Shown: positions 1 through 5,581, counted from the stretch's first letter. The stretch: DNA of 6,209 bases from Muribaculaceae bacterium (GCA_029060585.1 JAIDTS010000455.1:1-6209), one strand, 5' to 3'. A program made the numbers and translations. Notes: generated from the letters alone by a model not told the origin.

Positions 1-48
1 AAATCAGATTGACCCTCAAAAACTACTTTCAAACTCTGAATATAAAAG

Positions 49-91
49 AAGGCAATCAGACGTGTCACCACTTTGCCGGTCTGATTGCCTT
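49..91 (-). terminator. Long hairpin, probable terminator of the leftward operon
   Basis: AAGGCAATCAGAC (49-61) is perfectly complementary to GTCTGATTGCCTT (79-91), giving a 13-bp stem with a 17-nt loop. Read on the minus strand, the stem is followed by a T-rich tract (CTTTTAT), as expected for an intrinsic terminator. Read on the plus strand, no T tract follows. It lies about 210 bp past the stop of the small gene at 304-492, so it could end the mod-res-small-gene transcript. The T tract is interrupted, so termination is an inference; it could also act as an mRNA-stabilising hairpin or serve a gene to the left of the window. Confidence 0.55.
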
Positions 92-100
92 GGATACGCT

Positions 101-127
101 GGACGTTGGACGTTTTACGTTGGACGA
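101..127. repeat. Heptamer tandem repeat, unit GGACGTT
   Basis: Nearly four copies of a 7-bp unit are visible: GGACGTT (101-107), GGACGTT (108-114), TTACGTT (115-121) and a partial GGACGA (122-127). The array is non-coding and sits just after the 49-91 hairpin. Function is unknown; such arrays expand and contract by slippage. Confidence 0.8.
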
Positions 128-138
128 GGCATTTAATA

Positions 139-166
139 AGTCTTCAGTCTTTAGTCTTCAGTCTTA
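139..166. repeat. Heptamer tandem repeat, unit AGTCTTC
   Basis: Four consecutive 7-bp units are visible: AGTCTTC (139-145), AGTCTTT (146-152), AGTCTTC (153-159) and AGTCTTA (160-166). Only the last base of the unit varies. It is the second heptamer array within 70 bp and has an unrelated unit sequence. Non-coding; function unknown. Confidence 0.85.
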
Positions 167-243
167 AGAGGGGCTACGAATTATGGGTGTTTTCACACAG
201 AGAGCGCAAAGGTGCAAAGTGCGCGATTGAGCGTACTATGACC

Positions 244-270
244 AGAGTAACAGAGTACTAGAGTACTAGA
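244..270. repeat. Octamer tandem repeat, unit AGAGTACT
   Basis: Three 8-bp units and a partial fourth are visible: AGAGTAAC (244-251), AGAGTACT (252-259), AGAGTACT (260-267) and AGA (268-270). The array lies about 35 bp beyond the stop codon of the small gene at 304-492, so it would lie in the 3' untranslated part of the operon transcript. Confidence 0.8.
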
Positions 271-303
271 AAAGGCGAAAGTGGGGACTGTGGATATCAC
301 GCT

Positions 304-492
304 TTATATTAAGTGGGTGACGTTGATTTTTTTGTATTTATTACCCATTCCGAGGGCAAAAGCCATCTGGTCTTTGATGATGAGCTCACCCTTTTGGAGT
401 CCGGCAATAGCGGTTCGGATCTCCTGGAGTTCCTGACCGCTTACGCCGAACAGGTCCTTGATAACCTTGTCGTCGATTGTCTGCTGCTTCAT
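304..492 (-). CDS. Small protein of unknown function, downstream of res
   Basis: This reads as a 62-residue soluble, probably mostly helical protein starting MKQQTIDDKVIKDLFGV. The middle (about residues 18-47) is rich in charged and aliphatic residues, with no membrane segment, signal peptide, cysteine pair or motif I recognise. Third codon positions are enriched in G and C like those of res, which favours this strand over the overlapping plus-strand frame. I start it at the ATG at 492, 35 nt past the res stop. An in-frame ATG at 534 would add 14 residues and overlap the end of res by 8 nt, but that extension looks less protein-like. No clear ribosome binding site precedes either start. It probably belongs to the mod-res transcript and may depend on coupling to res translation. 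It could be a restriction-modification accessory or an unrelated passenger; the sequence does not decide. Confidence 0.65.
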   Translation of the reverse strand: MKQQTIDDKVIKDLFGVSGQELQEIRTAIAGLQKGELIIKDQMAFALGMGNKYKKINVTHLI

Positions 493-526
493 AATCAAGG
501 TTTGCTGTCGATTCCTTTTGCCATAG

Positions 527-2914
527 CTATGCATTTTTAGGATCAAACATATCCCAGTTGTCAAGATCGGTTGTGTTGTTTAAGGGTAATCTGCAATAAA
601 GCCATACGTCACTTCCCTCCGGCTTGTTAATGATAATGCCACCGTCAAGATTCTGGCCTTTGGCATTCTCTGCGGAGATATACTCGCGAAGTGCATTGTG
701 CTTTTCAGGAGCGAATACATCGCTGTTTCTGGTCTTTGTATCAAAGATATAGATTCTTCCTGATTTCATTCGTATTACGAAGTCTGGATAGAAAAGCGGT
801 ACGGATTCAATACCGTTAGGCTCATAGGGTATTGCATAATGAGTCTTCCCTTTGTCTCCGTTCTTATACCACCAGTCAATTTTATCTGAATGTTTTTCCA
901 GAAAGGCCACAAATCTCTCTTCAGGACCTGATGCTGATGTCAGTTCTACAAACGGTTCAAGGGCATGGTTCTCCACTTCTGATTTGACTGTATGTGTATC
1001 CGTGTCATAGACTCTTTCCTCGGGTATTTCCCAATTATAGGATGTCAGCATCCTACTGAGGTCTGGACGCGACTGCTGACGTTGCTTCATATAGCGGTCA
1101 AGGGCAAGTTCAAGCAGATGGTCGAATGTAGGTTTGTTTTCATGATAAAGCACTACTTTCTTCGCATCCGTATCAAATATGCTGAAGTAGTCTTCAAGAA
1201 TTCCGAGCAGATACCCTGCTATACGGTTTGTCCTGTCGCCCTGACGCGACTCGAACTGTCCCCCTTTAGTATTGATATAGGCAAGAAACACACGGTCTAT
1301 CTCACTGGCAGTTCTGGCGAATTTTGCCTGATCAAATTCAAGCACCTGCTCTTCATTCTGGAAATGAACGTCTTTAGGAATCTCGACATTGACGGTTTTT
1401 ACATCAAGTCTTAACAATTTCTGTACTTTCCTTCTGTTTTCATCTATTATTAGATCCCCTGTCTCCGGCAAAGACTGCGGTTTATCATCTTCTCCCCGCA
1501 AAGCAGCGAGTTCCGCGAGGCTGAACAGCATTCCCCCTTTCTCAAGTTTGAAAACTTCTTCCGCAGTCTTGTAAAGAACTTTCTTGAAGTCAGGGCCAAG
1601 ATAATTGCGCTTCATATTAGGTCGGGATGCGAAGACTGACGGAAGCGATACATTCGTCATAGACTCACGCCGAGTGGCCGTCACCGTATGGTTGAGGATA
1701 TAGCTTTGGTCGGCGGCCACGATTTTTATCTTGTCTTTAGCTATGTCGGTATATACATAGCCGATATTGAGGAGGTCGTTGGGGTAATGCTTCTGCTCGG
1801 GCATCCTGAGAATTCGTCCGACAGTCTGTATTGTAAACTGGTCGCTGCTGAGTTTTCGGAATATCAGGAGTACGGCAGCCCGCGGACAGTCCCAGCCCAG
1901 TGCGATGGCTTCCTTGAAGAGCAGTACCTTGGTCATATTGTCCGGTTTTTCAAGATTCTCCAAGTTTTCCTTCTCATTGGCGAGCCATACTGCCAGTTTA
2001 CCGTTTTCAACCGTAATCTCTTCCGTTGTATTGTATTTTAAGTATGTCTTGACGACTTCCGCTATTGTGTTGTCGTCTTCGGTCATAGTCTCCTTTGTGT
2101 CGTTAGGAAGCTGAACCAACAGAAGAGGCTTGATATTCGACCCAAGTCGCTCATATTCATCAGCAATCTGCTGTCGCTTGAGAAGAGCTGTTTTCAGGAG
2201 TCTCTCCTCAAGCGACAAAGGGTCGGCCGTATCCACATCTATGTCAGGATTCAGCACCACTTCCTTCTTTATCATTTCGGCATTGATTACATCACGGCGA
2301 TCCACAAGTACTTTTTGAGTAGTTCCGTTGATCGGAGTCTTGGGTGTTGCTGAGATTCGCAACTCGACGGCAGGATTTATCCGGTCGAGAACCTGTCCGG
2401 ATTTGTCCGCCGTTTTCGACCAGAACATATGTTCCTCGTCAATGATGGCGACTATTGGGATACCGAGCTCTTCCTGTGTGCGCTTTGTTATCTCATAGAG
2501 CGATGCAGAGCTTTCGCTGTCACGCACCATTATGTTTTTCTCCTTGTTGACACTTTCCCAGTTGACGAAAAGAATCTCTCCAGGTTGTATGCCCTCGCTC
2601 TGGTCGAGTTCGTCAAACATGACCGGGGATAGTTTCCTCGTCTCGCCAAACGCTCCTTTGAGGCTCAAATAGCTTTGGAGGTGGAGTTTTCGAGGGGCAA
2701 ACCATATAAAAGCGCATTCCTGGTATCTGGAATCTCCCCGCTGTTTCATTTCGTCTGCAATCGCGGCAAGTGTCTGACAAGCCATGACTGTTTTGCCGGC
2801 ACCTGTCGGGGCTTGAAACACAATCTTTCTGCGCTTTCCACCACTGTTAAGTGCCTTTATTGTCTTGTCTGTAAGTTCGGCTACCGCCTGCTGCTGGTAA
2901 TATAGGTTTTTCAT
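527..2914 (-). CDS. res: Type III restriction enzyme, Res (helicase-nuclease) subunit
   Basis: This 795-residue protein is the restriction subunit of a type III system. With Mod it uses ATP hydrolysis to communicate between recognition sites and cuts unmethylated foreign DNA in the cytoplasm. The N-terminal half is a superfamily 2 helicase: Walker A APTGAGKT (35-42), LFVNWES (115-121, typical of type III Res), motif II DEEH (159-162), motif III SAT (188-190), GWDCPRA (340-346) and motif VI QTVGRILRMPE (363-373). The C-terminal domain carries a PD-(D/E)xK-type site: PDFV from 710 and FDTK at 724-727, with E665/E666 as a possible further acidic ligand. Asp rather than Glu stands in the last motif, which the family tolerates. 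All key residues are present, so it appears active. The start overlaps the mod stop (ATGA) and has a strong ribosome binding site, implying translational coupling. It is somewhat short compared with well-studied Res proteins of roughly 900-1000 residues. Confidence 0.95.
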   Translation of the reverse strand: MKNLYYQQQAVAELTDKTIKALNSGGKRRKIVFQAPTGAGKTVMACQTLAAIADEMKQRGDSRYQECAFIWFAPRKLHLQSYLSLKGAFGETRKLSPVMFDELDQSEGIQPGEILFVNWESVNKEKNIMVRDSESSASLYEITKRTQEELGIPIVAIIDEEHMFWSKTADKSGQVLDRINPAVELRISATPKTPINGTTQKVLVDRRDVINAEMIKKEVVLNPDIDVDTADPLSLEERLLKTALLKRQQIADEYERLGSNIKPLLLVQLPNDTKETMTEDDNTIAEVVKTYLKYNTTEEITVENGKLAVWLANEKENLENLEKPDNMTKVLLFKEAIALGWDCPRAAVLLIFRKLSSDQFTIQTVGRILRMPEQKHYPNDLLNIGYVYTDIAKDKIKIVAADQSYILNHTVTATRRESMTNVSLPSVFASRPNMKRNYLGPDFKKVLYKTAEEVFKLEKGGMLFSLAELAALRGEDDKPQSLPETGDLIIDENRRKVQKLLRLDVKTVNVEIPKDVHFQNEEQVLEFDQAKFARTASEIDRVFLAYINTKGGQFESRQGDRTNRIAGYLLGILEDYFSIFDTDAKKVVLYHENKPTFDHLLELALDRYMKQRQQSRPDLSRMLTSYNWEIPEERVYDTDTHTVKSEVENHALEPFVELTSASGPEERFVAFLEKHSDKIDWWYKNGDKGKTHYAIPYEPNGIESVPLFYPDFVIRMKSGRIYIFDTKTRNSDVFAPEKHNALREYISAENAKGQNLDGGIIINKPEGSDVWLYCRLPLNNTTDLDNWDMFDPKNA

Positions 2915-4776
2915 TCCTCTCCTCCTTCCGCTGCGAAAAGACCTCCTAATTCCTCGTTATCTTCAATTGGATATTCATTTGTTCCCATTCCGGATTCGCG
3001 GACGACCGAACCGTGCGTCCCTACCGGTTTATCCTTAGGTTTCGGTAATACACGTTTATATGCATTGTATATCGCGGCGGGTAATGCCGTAGTCTCCACT
3101 TTATCTGCAACTGTTTCGAAAAGTTCTGATGCGGGGTCTTCGCTCGGAGAGAATACATATACCTTCATCGGGTTCTTGATATCCATTTTTTCAATGATAC
3201 CGACTATCTCTTCGATATATTCTTCCCTGTATATGATAAGCATCTGTTTTTTCCCGTCGTCGAAATACCGGAATATCTGAGGATGCGTTTTGACTTCACC
3301 CATACTTTTCTTCTCCATATAAAGGTTTTCCTTTATACATAGCATATCGGTTGAGAGATTTACCAGTCGCTGCATATTACGCATAGTCCGGCTTCTTCCG
3401 ACAAAATCAGTCTTATAATACCGCAGATTATTGTTATGTAGTCCTTCCACAAACTCACCGTTAGGTTTCGTATACCCCTCGATAACCCTCTTATTCCTCT
3501 CGTAAGTTATATTCTCGCAGATTCCGTTCTCGTTATTGGTGCAGAGAATGCACAGTCGCTTGCCACCGTCCTCGGCGTTAAGTTGCATAACGGCGTGGAG
3601 GGTTGTACCGGAACCTGCAAAGAAATCTAGATAGAGACTATCCTTATTACCACTCATTTGTAAAATAGTCCTTAATAAGTTTAATGGCTTCGGATAATCA
3701 AATTTTTTCTCTGAGAACAAATCCATTACCTCCTTTGTCCCTCTGGCAGAGCTTATTGCATCTTCAAGAATGAGGTTCTGATAAGGATGGCTTCGTTCTA
3801 TCGGATTGTTATTATTATCAACTTTCAAATATTGTTTGAAATAAATGACCCATTTCCCATTCTTTTTTGAAAAAAGTAAAAAGCCATTCTGTTTGCCCCA
3901 TTCAACTTTGGACTTAGACCAACGCCAATTCCAAAATGGTTGACTGAAAGTTTCTCCACCAGGGAATAAAATACTTCCATCGGGCATATCTATTCCGTAG
4001 TTTAATGCTTCAGAGTAATGGCTACCAGTCATGCGCCGATCAAGCTTATTTGTAATATATGGTCCACGAGTCTCAACAAACTCATCTAATAAAGTATATT
4101 TATCATAATTTTCTATTGGCTTAGAATTAATTGCCGCACTTTCTTTTTTTCGTGAAAATAAAAGTACATATTCAGTAACAGTCTTGATATCTGTTCCTGT
4201 ATTAGATCCCGGCGTGGACTGCCATAATAAATTAGAAAGAAAATTATTTTCTCCAAATATATCATCGAACAGCAACCGTAAGTTTGCAAATTCATTATCA
4301 TCAATAGAAATAAAGATAACTCCTCGGTCTGATAGGAGTTTCTTTGCAATACGTAGACGACGCGACATGAACGACAGCCACTTTGAATGTCGATAACTAT
4401 CATCAGTATCTACATATGAATCGTTATAGATAAAATCTTTGTTGCCCGTATTGTATGGGGGATCTATATAGATTACGTCGATTTTTCCGGCGTGGGTGTA
4501 TGCGAGGGTTGTTAGGGCTTCGAGGTTGTCCCCTTCTATAAGAATGTGATTGGGAGCGTTGGGTTCAGCTTCTGTCAATGCACGGTCTTTGACTTCTACG
4601 AGTACAGGAAGTTCATCTCGGAGTCGCTCTTCAATTGCTTCCGGTTTATCCTCCCAGACAAGTCCGTAAGTCTTGGTTTCGCGGAGAAGTCCGAGAAGTG
4701 CCGAGCGTTCATCATCAGTCAATCCATCTAAGGTTTTGATTCGGTCAATTAGTTTATGACGGTCAGTCGCTTTCAT
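2911..4776 (-). CDS. mod: Type III DNA methyltransferase, Mod subunit (N6-adenine)
   Basis: Mod recognises an asymmetric DNA site and methylates adenine N6 on one strand; it also supplies sequence specificity to Res. From the ATG at 4776 the protein has 621 residues. EGDNLEAL (81-88) precedes catalytic motif IV DPPYNTG (105-111). AdoMet-binding motif I FFAGSGTT (385-392) comes later, the motif order of beta-class enzymes. KPLNLL (363-368) fits motif X. The region between, about 177-357, should be the target recognition domain. It is clearly AT-richer than the flanks, suggesting the specificity module was exchanged. The frame stays open upstream to a TTG at 4845, but that codon lies in the T tract of the preceding terminator. 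The ATG at 4776 begins MKATDRHKLIDRIKTL, a normal Mod N terminus, so I prefer it. No ribosome binding site or clear promoter lies just upstream; transcription may come through the structured leader at 4844-5155. The target sequence cannot be read from the protein. Confidence 0.95.
   Translation of the reverse strand: MKATDRHKLIDRIKTLDGLTDDERSALLGLLRETKTYGLVWEDKPEAIEERLRDELPVLVEVKDRALTEAEPNAPNHILIEGDNLEALTTLAYTHAGKIDVIYIDPPYNTGNKDFIYNDSYVDTDDSYRHSKWLSFMSRRLRIAKKLLSDRGVIFISIDDNEFANLRLLFDDIFGENNFLSNLLWQSTPGSNTGTDIKTVTEYVLLFSRKKESAAINSKPIENYDKYTLLDEFVETRGPYITNKLDRRMTGSHYSEALNYGIDMPDGSILFPGGETFSQPFWNWRWSKSKVEWGKQNGFLLFSKKNGKWVIYFKQYLKVDNNNNPIERSHPYQNLILEDAISSARGTKEVMDLFSEKKFDYPKPLNLLRTILQMSGNKDSLYLDFFAGSGTTLHAVMQLNAEDGGKRLCILCTNNENGICENITYERNKRVIEGYTKPNGEFVEGLHNNNLRYYKTDFVGRSRTMRNMQRLVNLSTDMLCIKENLYMEKKSMGEVKTHPQIFRYFDDGKKQMLIIYREEYIEEIVGIIEKMDIKNPMKVYVFSPSEDPASELFETVADKVETTALPAAIYNAYKRVLPKPKDKPVGTHGSVVRESGMGTNEYPIEDNEELGGLFAAEGGEE
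2921..2927 (-). promoter_or_regulatory. Strong Shine-Dalgarno sequence for res
   Basis: The minus strand reads AAGGAGG within a longer purine run, 6 nt before the res ATG and inside the last codons of mod. This is a near-perfect anti-16S match, in contrast to the other starts in the window, which lack one. It supports the res start and suggests that res has its own initiation signal in addition to coupling through the ATGA overlap. Confidence 0.75.
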
Positions 4777-4843
4777 TACGAGAGCGACTTTAGAATGCCG
4801 CCCATTAGATTTGTCGCCAATACCCCACTGCGACCGAGTTAAC

Positions 4844-4963
4844 AAAAAAAGGAGTGGGTATCTGTACCGTTGCTCATTCGTACATCACGAGTGTCTGAAG
4901 TTCGTTACCAATGAATGAGTGTCACAGAGACCCACGCCTATGCAAATACCCCAAACCCACTCC
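4844..4963 (-). terminator. Intrinsic terminator of the structured RNA, with two rival stems
   Basis: The minus strand ends ACCCACTCC directly followed by TTTTTTT (4850-4844). The 3' arm has two possible partners. GTGGGTCTCTGT (4935-4924) pairs with ACAGATACCCAC (4865-4854), 12 positions with one mismatch. GGAGTGGGT (4963-4955) pairs perfectly over 9 bp with ACCCACTCC (4859-4851) and abuts the T tract. The two are mutually exclusive. Both lie upstream of mod, so either termination is constitutive with read-through, or the choice of pairing matters. Confidence 0.6.
4854..4950 (+). repeat. Structured repeat unit A (inverted relative to unit B)
   Basis: Read on the plus strand this is a compound hairpin. 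The outer stem is 4854-4865 with 4924-4935. The inner stem is CTCATTC (4873-4879) with GAATGAG (4913-4919). Next come GTA with TAC (4880-4882/4906-4908) and a 4-nt bulge CAAT. A distal stem ACGAG (4887-4891) with TTCGT (4901-4905) has its loop centred on TGTCTGAA. Blocks 4880-4887, 4890-4899 and 4905-4912 are identical to blocks in unit B on the other strand. Similarity continues more weakly through AGACCCACG to TATGCAAATACC. Confidence 0.7.
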
Positions 4964-4995
4964 ATGCCGATTAAGGCATAGAATGAGCCCGGATA

Positions 4996-5096
4996 GGTAT
5001 ATACATACCCGTGGGCGTCTATCACCACTTAATTCTTGATTGGTAAAAAGGTTTCAGACACTTTGATGTACCAAGAATAAAGCGCGAGTAAACGCC
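4996..5096 (-). repeat. Structured repeat unit B (inverted relative to unit A)
   Basis: Read on the minus strand it has the same layout as unit A. The outer stem is GGCGTTTA (5096-5089) with TAGACGCC (5021-5014). The inner stem is CTTTATTCTT (5082-5073) with AAGAATTAAG (5037-5028), one mismatch. Then come GGTA with TACC (5072-5069/5045-5042) and a 4-nt bulge AATC. The distal stem is AAAG with CTTT, with a TGTCTGAA loop. Stem sequences differ from unit A but pairing is kept, while the loop and bulge blocks are unchanged. The downstream end, TATGTATATACC, matches the end of unit A and can form its own GGTAT/ATACC hairpin (5009-4996). Confidence 0.7.
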
Positions 5097-5161
5097 TTTT
5101 ATTTTTATTTACCTCCCGCCTCGCTTCCTCTCTTGGAAGACCCACAGCGTGAGTCTATTTG

Positions 5162-5169
5162 CAAAGTTA
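5162..5169 (-). promoter_or_regulatory. Bacteroidota-type -7 box for the structured RNA
   Basis: The minus strand reads TAACTTTG, an exact match to the TAnnTTTG -7 consensus of the primary sigma factor in Bacteroidetes. The predicted start falls a few bases further, at about 5157-5155, exactly where the first hairpin begins. I see no good TTTG -33 box about 19 bp upstream; that stretch is a T-rich tract instead. One exact -7 match is not rare by chance, so its value comes from its placement. Confidence 0.5.
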
Positions 5170-5370
5170 ATAAAAAAATTTAATATGATAATCAGTTACT
5201 GACTAAAAAATAAGAAAATGGAGTCAAATCTGTTTAAACTATGACTTTCCCATACTGCTCGTCGCGCTTGGAGATCGCTCCCAACCTACTCTAATGCCCG
5301 ATATAGAGAGATGGAGAGGCTGGATATTCAGTAGTCGAGCTAATGGGGACTAAAACAGAATGTATAGAGA

Positions 5371-5390
5371 GGGAGAGCTGGAGCTCTCCC
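5371..5390. other. Perfect short hairpin between divergent units
   Basis: GGGAGAGC (5371-5378) and GCTCTCCC (5383-5390) form a perfect 8-bp stem with a TGGA loop. Neither strand shows a T tract right after the stem, so it is not a standard terminator. It may be a protein-binding palindrome or a chance product of the purine-rich context. Confidence 0.4.
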
Positions 5391-5467
5391 TTCCTAAAAT
5401 ATATGATGGGAAAAGGTGAGTTGTAAGGAGTGTTAAAATGGGGTAAAAAAGGGGGTTTTACATTTCT

Positions 5468-5494
5468 GATGGATTTTTTGGGGAATTTCAGGGG
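5468..5494 (+). repeat. 27-bp direct repeat, left copy
   Basis: This copy starts GATGGA and ends GGGGAATTTCAGGGG. It matches the copy at 6183-6209 over the full 27 bp apart from one inserted A and one missing G. It lies upstream of the promoter of the 5612-6088 gene. A second, weaker echo (GGGGATTTC) follows directly at 5492-5500. Confidence 0.7.
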
Positions 5495-5550
5495 GATTTC
5501 GAGTATTTTCACGTGGCTTGCGCTGGGCTCGTGAGAGCGCATGTCATTAT

Positions 5551-5581
5551 TTTGTTTTGAAGATAAAAGTTGTTATCTTTG
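5551..5581 (+). promoter_or_regulatory. Promoter of the 5612-6088 gene (-33 TTTG, -7 TATCTTTG)
   Basis: TTTG (5551-5554) and TATCTTTG (5574-5581) match the -33 and TAnnTTTG -7 elements of the Bacteroidetes primary sigma factor, with the standard spacing of 19 bp. Transcription should start near 5585-5588, giving a leader of about 25 nt before the ATG at 5612. Confidence 0.8.

Larger units (their letters stand above)
1..303. other. Repeat-rich intergenic region downstream of the restriction operon
   Basis: I see no credible coding sequence here. The stretch contains one long hairpin (49-91) and three different short tandem-repeat arrays (101-127, 139-166, 244-270), each annotated separately. 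A small stem (GCGCA at 204-208 with TGCGC at 220-224) encloses a repeated GCAAAG motif. The density of short repeats suggests non-coding sequence that evolves by slippage. No insertion-sequence ends or tRNA gene were recognised. Confidence 0.7.
4844..5155 (-). ncRNA. Candidate structured RNA of about 310 nt upstream of mod
   Basis: Read leftward, the region has the outline of an RNA gene: a -7 box (5162-5169), a predicted start near 5155, and a GC-rich stem followed by seven T residues (4850-4844). The first bases form a hairpin (5155-5149 with 5145-5139, loop GCT), then TTCC (5138-5135) can pair with GGAA (5128-5125). An A-rich single-stranded linker follows. Then comes a compound hairpin closed by GGCGTTTA (5096-5089) with TAGACGCC (5021-5014), small hairpins at 5009-4996 and 4979-4964, and a second compound hairpin ending in the terminator. 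There is no credible protein frame. I looked for conserved cores of RNase P RNA, tmRNA and SRP RNA and saw none; a 6S-like RNA cannot be excluded by eye. It may be a free RNA, a leader or attenuator for mod, or a DNA element whose structure only mimics an RNA. Confidence 0.5.
5170..5550. other. Intergenic region without a recognisable gene
   Basis: No frame here has the look of a protein; the longest open frame (minus strand, 5291-5542) is the complement of a purine-rich low-complexity stretch. Visible structure is limited. There is a perfect hairpin at 5371-5390, a near-repeat of TATAGAGAG followed by a GGAGAG/CTGG pattern (5302-5323 and 5363-5381), and one copy of a 27-bp direct repeat at 5468-5494. 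A 6-bp stem TGCGCT (5519-5524) with AGCGCA (5536-5541) lies before the next promoter. The region separates two divergent transcription units. Confidence 0.6.

Noticed and set aside
313..540. Plus-strand open frame of 75 codons opposite the small gene
   Set aside because: The minus-strand frame has the better codon pattern and follows res in the same direction. The plus frame has no promoter and looks like its shadow.
535..564. Upstream extension of the small gene to a TTG inside res
   Set aside because: It would overlap res by 38 nt with no ribosome binding site; ATG starts at 534 or 492 are more likely.
4144..4150. A7/T7 run in mod as a phase-variation tract or programmed frameshift site
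   Set aside because: Seven bases is short for contingency loci, no long simple repeat is present, and the gene is intact in one frame.
4777..4845. Upstream extension of mod to a TTG codon
   Set aside because: The TTG lies in the T tract of the terminator, and the added residues do not resemble a Mod N terminus; the ATG at 4776 does.
4971..5006. Eleven-codon leader-peptide-like frame (MYIPIRAHSMP) on the minus strand inside the candidate RNA
   Set aside because: It has no ribosome binding site, no run of identical amino-acid codons as in attenuation leaders, and it spans hairpin arms.
4844..5155. Identification as tmRNA, RNase P RNA or SRP RNA
   Set aside because: The conserved cores of these RNAs are not visible on either strand. 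6S RNA could be neither supported nor excluded by eye.
4844..5160. Miniature inverted-repeat transposon
   Set aside because: The inverted units do not extend to matching outer ends, and no target-site duplication is visible, although an internal inverted duplication is real.
5291..5542. Minus-strand open frame of 83 codons
   Set aside because: It is the complement of purine-rich low-complexity DNA, has no domain-like sequence, and overlaps the direct repeat and hairpin.
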